From Mastigamoeba balamuthi (lineage: Eukaryota > Evosea > Mastigamoebida > Mastigamoebidae), in assembly GCA_902651635.1 (NCBI GenBank), contig CACRSC010000073.1, forward strand, positions 65,368 to 105,383: a DNA stretch of 40,016 bases. Reading direction: 5' to 3'. The notes beneath the pieces are model-generated. The model was not told the origin of the DNA. It was given only the letters and a program-made list of their open reading frames with translations, and ran no database searches. A program made the translations under genes and the position numbers. Positions 28,860-39,538 of this stretch are shown here, one piece after another (positions within the stretch are counted from its first letter, which is position 1; each line of letters starts with the position of its first letter).

Positions 28860-31076
28860 ATTTGTCAAGCGTCTCCGCCTGTTGTCAGCAGAACGAGCAC
28901 TCGTCATTGGAATTGAATTTTGCCTGTGACCTTCACGCGATTAAGAGGTCAATCTGGGCATAAAAGGACCCATCAAAGATTAATTTAAATGCCATATATT
29001 CCTCCACCAAAGACACAGTGATGAAAGTACGATAATCTGGAATCCCGCTGCGGGGTGGGAATAAAATTATATCTGGGTTATGTATAATAACTTTGTCTCA
29101 GGTCGACCCTGAGAAAACTTATGGGCAGAACATGCAGCCAGAGAATAGGACCACTGCTGCCCAACACTGCTGCCACCATTATCACCACCAGGGCCAGTGC
29201 TGGCCTCATATACTCTGTGCCTGGCACATGAAAACGAGAATAATCAAACCTAATTACAAACACTCCCAAAAACGAATCTGATCCTGATTGAGGTCACTCC
29301 GAACATTCTGTGTGTACAACAATCACATCAATGCTGCTGGAATTCTGGGAGACAAGGTGCTTCTCCTGAGAATCACCATGTTCACCACTCAGAAGGACTT
29401 CGATATCATGTTTGAGCACTGGCAGTTTCCAGTTAGGCCTGCCTGGGCTCTGATGACAACTAAGGCCCAGGGCCAGACATTCATATGGGTTGGTGCATTC
29501 CTTTCCCTTTCTCACCTTCCCCCCCCCTTCCCCTTAACACATGAGTAGCTGTATGTCATATGTGGGTGAGACACCATTCAATTTGCTCTCGAAAATGACA
29601 GAAAGGTACACATCACTACTAATACATACAGTATACTGTGAGCTTTTTTTGGATGAAAAGAATGCTGTATTCTTGATAAGAATTGAAAGTGTAGGCCAAC
29701 TATGAAATCGCAGTACTGCAAAAACTGGCAGTTATACCCATGTGGTTACTACTCATTGTGTCTCTTCCTATGTGAGAAAACGTTTTTTGATTTTCAGTGA
29801 TCTTTTCATTAGTACCCATACAGAACCGTGACTGTCCCAGGTGGGAACCACTGAAGGTTCCACATGGTATTACATGAGTACTGCAAATTCAACTTTCTCT
29901 TTTTTTCCCAGACAGGGTTTGAAGATCCAAAAATCTTCTGTCACATTTGTGTTAATGGGCATACCAGCCACCACAGCCCATACAACAGTTTGTAGGTACT
30001 AAGACAGTTGTATGGGGGCATAGTGTAGGGATTGCCGAATGTATATCACTCAATGAGTGATGTGGAGCAGACACCGGGATACTATGTGGACTGAGTGGCT
30101 GCTCAAGTGGCCACTTCTCGAGGCATGTGCTACAAGCATGTATTCAGCTCGATGGCTGATTGATATAGTTACTGAGTAGAAAGGGTACCCTCAGAAATAA
30201 GAACTTGTACCTGGGACCATCAGATTGAATTCTTATCACAGAGGTCACGTCAAAGTGGCCTTCATGTGCTTCAGTTGGCTCTGATCTCTGCTCCATTTCA
30301 CTTCACTCTGTTTTACTCTGCTCTTCTTTAGCATTATACTTCAGCCACTTTTCCAGGACGTAGTCTTATTGACCTTTATCTCAGGAATCAGATTTGTTGT
30401 TCCTTCCACTGTTCAATGGAGGATGAAGACTTCCTTTGGCACCTTGCACGCAGGTCTTCTCTGAGAACCAGGATGACTATCCTCGCAGGTGGTATTCCAT
30501 AAAACATTACAGGTTCATGCTACTGCAAGTAGGCCTGCACTGGTGGTATTGTGGACTGAGAGTACCCTAATGGGCGGGAATTCCTCAGAAAAAAGTTATA
30601 AGGCGGACCCCACAACCTGATCACTTTCTACGGCTGCTTTATAGCTATCTGCCACCGGTATGTGCATTTCCCTGTTTTTTCCCACTCGAATTGTGCCTCT
30701 GAGGTTGTTTATATGTTATTTTCCTTCGAAAAACCCTTCATATCAAAAAATCAAGCATAATTACTTATAAAACGTGAGAAATTAGGAATTCAAAGAAAGA
30801 AATGCTTCCCTGAGGTTCTGCCGGTGGTACAATTTATCTGGTGTGTTCGGTCCAGGGTTTTAAGGTTTTTTCAGCCATCCCAAGATGATACAAAGTAGTG
30901 TTGGGGCTCTCTGAGATCAGAGCAATTAAGTTCTGTGTTTCTTTTCACTGCAGGTGCGACGTTATTCACCGGGCGGAAGACAATTGATCGGAAATCCTCA
31001 GATTTCCAACTGGCGCCCTTGCAGATTTGTCTGTAACATTTTTTTCTCCTTTGCCTTTGTGTTTTTATCTGTTGCA
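28860..31076. other. AT-rich intergenic block with transposon debris
   Basis: About 2.2 kb of lower GC with no long frame between 29550 and 30870. Apart from the Helitron-like relic at 29288-29520 I recognise nothing. Base composition contrasts strongly with both flanking genes. The last 120 bases before 31077 should carry the promoter and 5' UTR of the Crinkler-like gene; no TATA box was clear. Confidence 0.5.
29288..29590 (+). pseudogene. Helitron/PIF1-type helicase relic
   Basis: The translated segment holds AAGILGDKVLLLRITM, then QFPVRPAWALMTTKAQGQTF and WVGAFL. In Helitron PIF1-like helicases the C-terminal block reads gGxxVLIPRI, a spacer of about 15-20 residues, then QFPxxxAFAxTINKsQGQTxxxVGxyL, followed by LYVALSR. 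The spacing here agrees. Downstream, LYV reappears at about 29548 next to in-frame stops. Everything upstream of this block (Rep domain, Walker motifs) is unrecognisable, so it is a dead fragment of a rolling-circle transposon or, less likely, a PIF1 gene. Confidence 0.72.
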
Positions 31077-33482
31077 ATGGAGCACGAGGAGCCCAAGGAG
31101 CACCAAACCCGGGAGCGTGTCATCTGGGTGCAGAACCAGGGGGCGGGGGCCGTGAATGTTGGTGGCGTAAAGGAGGGCTGCGACGGTGACGACCTCATCA
31201 AGCACATCAAGGAGCAATGCCACATCAAGTACGACGAGGCGGACCTCTTCCTCGACCTGCCTGCGGGTGCGGGCATTGACCCCAAGATCGGAGCCTACCT
31301 CACCGAGGGCACGTGCGGACTCGACCCCAAGAAGAAGCTCGACGCGACCTTCTTCGGCCTGCTCGGCGACAGGACCATCGAGGTCCGCGTGAAGACCGGT
31401 GCTGTGCCTCTTCTGAACCAGCTGCCTGGTGTGTTCAATTGGTTCTCCTTGTTTTTAAAATCCCCTGCCTCTATCATTCTTTTCCACCCCGCTACACTTC
31501 TATCCATTCGCTCTTGTGTTTTCCCCTGCCACCGTCGCCCCCGTGCCCTTAGCCTCTGGCTGCTGGCTGCACTCAGTGCTCACGTGGGGTTGCAGGTGCT
31601 GCTCTGCCCGACCAGCTTCCTCAGTCGGAGGAGGAGTGGCGTGCGTGGTGGCAGCTGCTGGGGCGGGCAGCCCTGAAAAAGAGTGTTCTGCGGCTGCCCG
31701 GCAGCGGGACGTTCCCCGGCACGAACCGGCCGGCTATCTACGTGCGCCCGTGCTACCGCAAGCTGCGCGCACTTGTCGTCAAGCAGCACAACGAGCTCGT
31801 CGGCAGAGGCTCGCTGGACCGCCCTCACTACGCTGTCATCGGGACGCCCGGCATCGGCAAGTCGCTCTTCGCATTCTACATGCTGTGGTGGCTCGGCGCT
31901 GTGCACAAGCAGGTGGGGACGCCGGCCCTCTCAGTGGCCCTGACCTGTGCGCGCTGCGTGTGCCCCTCAGGCCATCATATATGAGAACGCGGAGCTCAGG
32001 AGCGCGCGCCAGTTCGTGTTGATCAGGGCCGAGGGAGACGACTGGGTTGTGCACGTCTACAGCGCGTCCGTGAGGGATGCTGCGACAAGGTGGCCCGAGT
32101 GCTGGTACATTGTCGACGGGTGCGCAGTCACGCTGCAGCCACAGCAAGTGACCACCCGCCTGTGCAGCGTGAGCCCCGTCGTGCTGCAGTTGACGACGAC
32201 GATCCTCGTGACGTATCCGGACGAGTCCATCTGGAAGTATTGGCACAAGCAGGCCACTATGTGCGGGAGCCTCTTCATGCCCCTCTGGACGGACGAGGAG
32301 CTTGCCGAGTGCCACAAGAGAATCGCCGATGTGGACACTCGGCTGCCTGCCAGCGCACAGTATGTTTGGGGCGGGCCCGTGCCCGAGACGCGAGCAGAGC
32401 TCTTTGGGAACGTGCCGCGCCTCGTTTTTGGAACAGAGCCCAAGGTGCGATAGCACGACAGAAGAGGCAGGCTCTCACCAGATCCGCCACAAACGCAACA
32501 GGTGCTGGAGTCTCTCGGGTTGATCCGCATGACCATTGACAGGGGTTCTCGTCCCCTCCTGGACATGCTCCAAGGCACCAAGTTCTTCTCGAAAGTGCCC
32601 CACAGCATTGTGCACCTCCAAGCCTCGCGAGATACCTTCGCTCTCGAGCAGCTGCTGTATGCGTCAAACTACGTCGCCAAGGCCGTCAGCGAGTGCATCT
32701 CCCGCGAATCCATGGCATCTGTCGAGTCTTTCATCCTCAGAGCCAAGAGCAACTTCTTCACCAGCCTGCGCGGCCATCTGTTCAAGCTGCACGCGCACTG
32801 CACGCTTCTGTCTGGAGGGCAGTTTGTCTGCCGGACTCTCGAAGCCCCTGCGGACGAGACAATCACTGTGCTGGAGTTACCCCCTCTGAAGGAGTGTCCA
32901 CTGTCTGCACCGCTCGACCAGTCCAACCCCGCAATGCCTGGATTACTGTACATCCCGACTGCCACAACCTACCCTGGTATAGACGCGTTGACACTGATGC
33001 CGGGCCCAAATGGCGTGACCCTCTTGCTGCTGCAAGACACGATCAACATCCAGCGCACATTCAATGGAGATGCAATAGCTCAGTGCATCGCCATGGTCGA
33101 GAGGTCGTTGAACAGAGGGATTTCTGCGGAGCTGGTCTGGGTTGTCCCTCCGGTAATATTCGAGTCGTTCACGTTCAAGGGATCGAAGCAAGAGTGGGAA
33201 GCATTCGACGACGTATTCATGCAGCAGCCGCAGCAGAACGGTCACCCACGCCCTCGTCAGACAGTCATGGCCATCCCTCTCGATGTCCACGCCAAGTCGA
33301 ACCTGAGCAACCTGGTTCAGGCAGAGGAAAACCAGGCAATGAAGGCAAGAGACTCTGCACAGCGGATGCTGGCCCAGGAACAGCAAGTGCACAGTGCCGA
33401 TCAGATCCCCAAGATCCTGTCCAAGAGACTGCTCACTGGCGCCAGAGATTTGCCCACGCCAAAGAAGACCAGATTCGATTGA
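31077..33482 (+). CDS. Crinkler/RHS-like P-loop NTPase protein
   Basis: Four exons, 31077-31428, 31596-31912, 31971-32444 and 32502-33482, give 707 residues; all introns are GT-AG and in phase (a fifth, about 32149-32190, is possible). The first 110 residues resemble a Crinkler header: a small ubiquitin-like segment with DLIKHIKEQ and DLFLDLP where the LFLAK motif usually lies. Next comes NRPAIYVRPCYRKLRALV, then Walker A VIGTPGIGKSLFAFYMLWWL, a strand AIIYENAELRSARQFVL and RWPECWYIVDG. This is the order seen in Crinkler and RHS-type proteins. ILVTYPDES and LFMPLWTDEEL follow. The C-terminal 330 residues are unlike any effector domain I know and end in a basic PKKTRFD, possibly nuclear-targeting. 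Role unknown; related proteins act in the nucleus, in conflict or effector settings. Confidence 0.8.
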
Positions 33483-33577
33483 ACAATGCCAGTGCTGTTT
33501 TTGAGACTTGATGTACTCAGCTCGGTGCCTGTGCTCGATGAATGCCGTGCCAAGTGCGGTCCCGAGCTCGCCCTGAC

Positions 33578-34379
33578 TCACTTCCTGTGCCACACAGGGC
33601 CGTGTGCCGGGCAGATGACGCTGGCACCCATGGCGATCTGCGTGCGGGTGCACTGCTCGGTCATCGCCTGGTCCCAGTTGTAGAGCCTGGGCGGCACGAT
33701 GACCTCTGCTGCGTCCTCGCTCACCCAGCACGAGTCCCCCGGGAACAGCGTCCCCCCAGCGACGCCCTCAGCGTAGAACGAGAGGTGCCCCGGCGTGTGC
33801 CCCGCGCTGTCGATGACGCGCAGGCCCCCGGGCACACCGGGGATGACGTCGCCCCCTGCGATCTTGCGGGTGGCCCCTCCGGGCAGCCCCTCGACCTGCA
33901 CCAGCGGGTGCGTCTTGATGTGCTCCATCAGCTCGCTCAGCACCTGCGGGTCCTGCAGCGCGCGACCACAGTGAGCTCCAGTTGATGTGCTGCGCTGGGA
34001 TTCCACACCTTGGGTTCCCGGCCAGGCAGGTAGCCCTGCTCGATCCCGGGCGACACTGCGGCGCTGCTGAGGACCTCGGCGGCCGGGTGGGCACGCTTGA
34101 CAGCAGCCAGCGACCCGATGTGGTCCTGGTCGGCGTGCGTGATGAGGATCCGGCGCAGCTGCAGTGGCGCACGCTCAGCCCCTGCACTGTTCCGGTTGCC
34201 TCCGTCGTCGCCGGCGCCGAGGGTCGACACGTGGCGGACGCCCTCGAGGATGGCCTCGGCGTCGCAGGGGAGGCCGGGGTCGATGAGCGTGAGGCCCTCG
34301 CAGGGGTCGCGGAGGATGTAGACGTTGGTGACAACGCCCCTGACGACGTAGACGACGCCTCGACCACCACTGCTGCCAT
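33578..34379 (-). CDS. metallo-beta-lactamase-fold hydrolase (glyoxalase II/LACTB2-like)
   Basis: Minus strand, two main coding blocks: about 34379-34009 and 33952-33578, split by a 56-nt GT-AG intron (33953-34008) that keeps phase. The fold is clear: VVTNVYILRD, LTLIDPGLP, the zinc motif ITHADQDHIGS (HxDxDH), AGHTPGHLSFY, LFPGDSC and a late CPAHGP. All metal ligands are present. The start is a problem: the only nearby ATG (34379, MAAVVVEA) is in a different frame from VVYVVRGVVTNVYIL, and the true frame has no ATG after its last stop. A sequencing frameshift, an unseen small first exon or a non-ATG start could explain this. It converges on the Crinkler-like gene with 95 bp between stops. Substrate unknown. 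Confidence 0.82.
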
Positions 34380-34807
34380 TGCTCTGCTGCTCTCTCTGCT
34401 GCTCTCTCTGTTCTGCTGACTTCGGTGTCTAAGTGAGTGACGCAGGGAACGGGCCCGTCGGAGAACATATAGTACTGGCGCTGATGTCACGAATCCATGG
34501 CCACGGAACAATTTCACTGTTCATGACTCACCGTTAGATTGTCCAATCCAATGCCGTTTTCGCGAAAAGAGAAAAACCGCCGGGGTGATTGAAGAAAAAC
34601 CTGACAGAGGGTGCCGAACACACCGGAATGCCCAGCCCGATGGCTCTCTCGCCCCAGGTAGGGCCACCAGTCAAGAACAGGCGTATCTTTCCGCGCGATA
34701 TCGCGGCGAATCGGGGAGTATTTCCAGAAAGATCCCCGCTGATTCCGCGATTCGCCCGAGATTGTCCCGGCAGATTCTGGGCTCTCAGTGAGCCCCTCGC
34801 ACCCCTC
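34380..34807. promoter_or_regulatory. shared divergent promoter region
   Basis: This 428-bp stretch separates the 5' ends of the minus-strand hydrolase and plus-strand lipase genes, so it should hold both promoters. It contains a tandem GTCCAATCCAAT (CCAAT-type) near 34538-34549, an inverted CGCGATATCGCG at about 34697-34708, and a GAGAGCAGCA-type repeat near 34383-34412. No TATA box is certain. Confidence 0.45.
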
Positions 34808-37018
34808 ATGTCCGCTGCGCCCCCGCCCCCCGAGTCCCCCGCGGCCCCAGCGGCTCCCGAGGCCCCCTCGGAGGCCCAGGCGGCCACCGCTGGCGACCGC
34901 GAGGGCCCCGCAGCGGCCGCCGCCAGCGCGGAGCGGTCGCACAGGGCGGCGCTGTGGATCAGCGAGTTTGGCGACGCGCTGCGCCTGAGGGGCGAGCGGG
35001 CCTCGTCGGCCCTCGCGGGGTTCTGGACGGGCGTCAAGGACTTTGTCGTCTCCCCCGACACACGCACCGCCTGCACCCGCATCTGGTACGCCACGTCCGA
35101 ACGGACTCTGCGCCACGTCACAACGACGGCGTGAAACACGTCGCTTGAAGGGGGGTGTCATTCTCGGAGAGAGTTGTTGAATACGTCAGCTCGCGAAGAT
35201 GCGTCGGCATGCGTGATGCAGACACGGCCTCTGCACAAACAATCAATTGAATTATTCCTTATATTTGTTTGAAATTTCGCGGGGAGGCTCACGGGGCGGC
35301 TGGGACCACACGAGGGCGCAGTAGGGAGCTGTCGAAGGTGGGCGAGAACATCGAGCCGCTGGAGCTCGCGGTGGGGCTGCTGCTGCTGGCGGCCTACCGC
35401 GAGCACCGGCCCTACCCCGAGAGGCTCTCGACGGACCCCTCGCGCGCGCTGGGCCCCGCCGACGGCCCCCTTGTCCGCGAGGCCGCCAGCGTCTTCCGCC
35501 ACGCGCTCGCTGTCTTCGGCTGGCAGATGCTCAACGGCCTCATGGCCCACATCATCGAGGAGGACACCCCGCCCCCCAGGGAGACCGTGAGAGCCCGCGC
35601 GTCCGCCTGCGACGACGAGGGCACTGACCCAGCACCCCCACCTCCCCCGGCCGCAGCTGCAGCACGTCGTTATGCGGCGCAAGACGCGGGAGCGGGTGGA
35701 CCGCGAGGCGCTGCTGAGGCACACGGGGATGGAGGAGGGCGACCTCGTGGAGCTCTGCCTCGAGAGCGAGACGTTCAGCCCGGCCCACTACGTCGCCTAC
35801 GACCGCGCGCTGGCCGCCGCCGTCGTCTCGTTCCGCGGGACCTCCTCGCTGAGCGACTCGCTGACGGACCTCGTCGCCGAGTCGGAGCAGGTCTCGATAC
35901 TCGGCGTCGCGGGCCACGCGCACCAGGGCATGTGGCGCAGCGCGCTCCGCAAGGCCGACCTCCTCCTGCGCCCCGGCGGGCCCGTCGAGGCCGCGGTCGC
36001 GCGCAGCCCCTCGGCCCGCCTGCTCGTCACGGGCCACAGCCTCGGCGGCGGCCTCTCGACGCTGTTCGCCCTCGTCGCGGCCGAGCGCAGGCCCGAGTGG
36101 ACTGTGCGCTGCTTCGCGTTCGCCCCGGCGGCCGCGCTGTCGCTGCCGCTGGCCACGAGCCCGCGCGTGCGCGACGTCGTGCACTCGTTCTTCTACCGCG
36201 ACGACGTGGTGCCGCGGCTGTCGGTCGGCAGCATCGTGCTGCTCAAGCGCACGGTCCTGCAGCTGCTCGCGCAGAGCCAGTCCTCGCGCAGGCTCGCACA
36301 CGTGCTCGCGGCCAGCGGCATCCTGGGCGAGGGCGTCTCGCGCTTCCTCGAGCGCCGCACGGGGCCCATCGCGGCGATCGACTTTGAGGAGGCCATCGAC
36401 AGGGCCCGGGCCGAGGCGCTGGCGACGCTGGCCGAGGGCGGGGGGTTCCTGTTCCCCGCGGGGCGCATCGTGAGGACGAGGCCCGACATGACGCCGTTTG
36501 TCGAGCAGGCGGCGGCGGCGGCGGACCACGAGGTCGAGGTGCCCAGCCCCAGGGAGAAGCCGAGGGTGCTGAGGTACTACGCCGACTGGGTGGAGCAGGC
36601 AGAGCTGATGGAGATTGTGCTCAACTCCAACATGTTCCTCGACCACATGCCCCACAAGCTGGAGCTGTCTCTCCCCAGCGTGGCATCTCATCTCGAGGAG
36701 GTGCAGGAGCAGCAGCAGCAGCAGGAGCAACAGCAACAGCAGGAGCAGCAGCAACAAGAGGCGCCCCAACAACCCCAGACGCAGCAACAGCAGGAAGACG
36801 TTCCGCAGGCCACAACAACAGCTGGCCCACAACCTCAGTGCGGCATTCTCGAGGTCGCAGAGATGGAGGGCAAGCAGCTGGCTCCACCAGCAGCAGGCGA
36901 ACAGCAGCCGAACTCGGCGCCCGAGACGCCAGAGCCGGCAGAGGAACGTGCAAAATCACCGGCAACACCCACATCGTCGGAGCAGAATTGCTTACTGCAA
37001 AGCTATCAGGCAGTGTGA
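34808..37018 (+). CDS. class 3 lipase, sn1-diacylglycerol lipase-like
   Basis: Three exons, 34808-35085, 35325-35586 and 35657-37018, give 633 residues; introns 239 and 70 nt, GT-AG, phase exact (the first rebuilds TRIWELSKVG). The N-terminus is Ala/Pro-rich. The lipase core has VVSFRGTSSLSDSLTDL, HQGMWRSA, the nucleophile elbow LLVTGHSLGGGLS (Ser at about residue 308), FFYRDDVVPRLS and MFLDHMPHKLE. The last two match the VPR and DHMP signatures of diacylglycerol lipases, which release 2-acylglycerol or fatty acids from DAG. Unlike animal DAGL, no four-helix membrane domain precedes the core; only a weak hydrophobic stretch (LELAVGLLLLAAYR) is seen. The tail from about residue 530 is Gln-rich (CAG/CAA repeats 36707-36800) and then Pro/Glu-rich. 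Confidence 0.87.
36707..36800 (+). repeat. CAG/CAA (Gln) microsatellite in lipase exon
   Basis: Interrupted CAG and CAA codons encode Gln runs such as EQQQQQEQQQQQEQQQQE. The mix of codons and Glu interruptions argues for some selection on the protein rather than pure slippage. Confidence 0.85.
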
Positions 37019-37323
37019 TAATACACAACTGCAATTGATGACCTTCAAGCCTGGCGTGTTCTGCTCTGTCGCGGTGTTGCAATTGTGGCGTTTCCAGCTT
37101 TCTGGCAAGTGGGCCACCCATATATAATGACAGTCACCGAGGGCATACAGGCATTCAATTAGCTTTGCGACGCCTTTAAAGTACGGAACACGCACGGCAC
37201 GCCCTACGCGTTGAAAAAACATGCGCCCAGAAGATACGTATATCTCCCTATATCTCCCCCACACAGATTTTCGTAGCTAATCTAGATACCAGACTCGCGC
37301 GCCCAACGCCCCGCGAGGAAGAG
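37019..37323. other. intergenic; promoter of DCTN4 expected
   Basis: About 305 bp between the lipase stop and the DCTN4 start. It contains TATATAATG at about 37120-37128 and TATATCTCCCTATATCTCCCC near 37239-37259, the latter a direct repeat of TATATCTCCC about 65-85 bp before the ATG. These could be promoter elements; no RNA gene was seen. Confidence 0.4.
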
Positions 37324-39538
37324 ATGTCAGTGGCTGGCGAGGACCCCGAGACGCCCCCGCGCTCGCCGGGGCCCGACACGCAGACCGCCGCGCACCGGGC
37401 CCTCGACCGCGTGCCCCCGGGGGCGCCCGCGTGCCTGCTGTGCGCGTGCGGAGCGGCGGCGCCCTTTGCCGAGTCGCTCGTGTGCCCCCAGTGCTCGGCG
37501 CTCTGCTGCCCCGCCTGCTCGCGCGACGCCCTCGCCTACACGCACTGCCCGCAGTGCCTCGAGAGCATGACCCAGGTAGAGGCCTTCAGCCACCTCGGCC
37601 GCTGCATCCGCTGCATGTGCTGCCCGCTCTGCTCGGCCCGCGCCCCCTTCACCAGGTCCGCACCCCCTCGGGGAAGATCCCCGTATCTTCTCTCCTTGAA
37701 TATCTCGCGGATTCCGCCATTTGGGGGGTGTCTGGAATTGCGCGGGTCTATTTCGTTTTGCTGTTTTGCTGTGTGGCCGTTTGTCGAAGTTAGAGCTGCT
37801 GGCCGTGAAGCAATAATGTGCCTGGGAGGTCCGAGCGGGACGCGCTGTGTGGGGTGTCGCTGTGCTGCTGCTGGCCGCGCTGGCTGGGCCGCGCTGCTGC
37901 CCTCCCAGTGCACCCGCGTCCACTTGGTCCCTCTTGGTCGTCCACAGCGTTGTTCTCCCCTCCACTCCCCCACGCGTCTCACTAACGCTGCCGTGCTGCC
38001 TGGCGCTGCTGCTGCTGCTGCTGCCCTGTGCTCTTATGCCTTGCTGCTGCTGCTCGTTGCCTCTGCGCTGCTGCGGCTGCCCGTGCGGACGCCAAGTGGG
38101 CCGCGCGGCATCAGCGTGCGCTGCTCCACGTGCAAGTGGGAGTCGCGCGAGGCCGCGCCCGTCGCGTCGAGCGTCAGCGAGGCCGTGGCGCACCTGACCG
38201 AGCAGGTGATGCTCGAGCGCGAGCGCCGCTCGCTGCGCGACGCCCCGGGCGCGCGGGCCGTCGCAGAGGTCCTGCAGCGCGCGGCCAAGGGCCCCAAGGC
38301 CGAGAGCGACGCCGCCCGCAGGGCCCGCGAGCTCGAGCGCAGGGCCGCGGACGTGGCCTCGTACCCCTCGGTCGACGCCCTCGACAAGACCCTCCGCCAG
38401 CGCGCCGACACCGCAAAGGTCTGCTGTGCCCCCCGCGCCCGCCGCGTTTGTGGCTGCGAGTGTCTGCTCGCAACGCACCCCCCCCCCTCCCTTCCTAGCC
38501 AGAGGGTGCTGCGCTGCTCTGCGTGCCCTGCGGTGCTTCTTTTGCCGTTGTGCCGTGCGTGCTGTGTGGGCCCTCATGTGTGCCTTTCAGTGTGCCGAGG
38601 TCCTGTGCGCTGATTCGCTGCGTTGTTTTTGTGCATGGACGCTCTCGGGCTGTTCCTGTCAGTTGTGCCTTGTGCTCGATTGGCTCCGATGTGTTGCGAA
38701 CTTTTGCTGTGGGCACTGACAGCTGCGACAGCTACAGGAGGAGCTGACGAGCGGGGCCGAGGCACAGGAGCCCGTGCTGGACGACCTCTTCCTTAACGCC
38801 ACACCGCAGACAGGCACGCGCGCACGCAGCCACCGCCCCGCAGACGTCTCAACGCCCGCGCGCCCGCAGTCACGACGATCGAGCAGAGGATATCGCAGTT
38901 CCCCGACCAGCCCGTCGACCCCACGTGCGCGCGCCGTGCCTCCCCGCGTGACCCCCCCCGTCCTGCCCAGCCAGCGCTGACTGCTCGCTGCCGCCCCCTC
39001 CAGTGCGCTGGCGCCGCTGAGGATGCGGCTGCTGCCGAGGATCACGAGGAGCTGCCCCGCCTGCGCCACGCTTCTCGTCGAGCCGCCCCCGCAGGCCGCC
39101 ATCGTGCGCCCCGAGGAGCAGCGCGACCATGTGTGCCAGGGCCCCGCGGCCGTCTCGTGCGCGTGGTACACGCTGCCCCGCATGGAGGTCTACCGCCCGC
39201 GCGCCCCGCTGGTCCGCGGCGAGCAGTCGGCGCTCGTCGTGGTGCTCAAGAACCCGCAGGCCAAGCCGCTGGCCGTGATGCTGGCGGCGCTGGGCCACGC
39301 GGGCTGCGAGGCGCGGCTGCTCGAGGGGCAGAGGAACGAGATACAGGTGGGGGCCCAGTCCAAGGAGCGCGTGCGGCTGGCGCTGAGGCCCCTGGCCGGC
39401 TGCAGGGAGATCCACTTCGGGCTCAGGGCCATCGTCTTTGGCGTCGGCAAGGCTCCGCTCTCGCTGGCGTACCTCGTTTGCCTCCCCGCGCAGTTCCTCT
39501 CCAGCGGGCTGGAGCCCTCAACTAGCTCCTCCAAGTGA
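37324..39538 (+). CDS. DCTN4: dynactin subunit 4 (p62)
   Basis: Five exons, 37324-37655, 38097-38418, 38723-38813, 38870-38924 and 39004-39538, give 444 residues in exact phase. The third intron (38814-38869) uses a GC donor, ACAG|GCACGC. The N-terminus has a dense zinc-binding Cys array (CLLCACGAAAP, LVCPQCSALCCPAC, HCPQCLE, CIRCMCCPLC), followed by ISVRCSTCKWESRE, a charged helical region, and TTIEQRISQFPDQPVDP. The C-terminal part repeats the p62 pattern: LLPRITRSCPACATLL, then CAWYTLPRMEVYRPRAPLVRGE and VVLKNPQAKPLAVML. p62 caps the pointed end of the Arp1 filament in dynactin and supports dynein cargo transport. Human DCTN4 is about 460 residues. Intron 1 is long (441 nt), stopless and divisible by three. 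Confidence 0.92.

Noticed and set aside
35269-36387. 372-codon plus-strand frame starting at TTG 35269
   Set aside because: Its first part holds lipase exon 2, but it reads through intron 35587-35656 into the wrong frame; the true exon 3 frame carries the lipase motifs.
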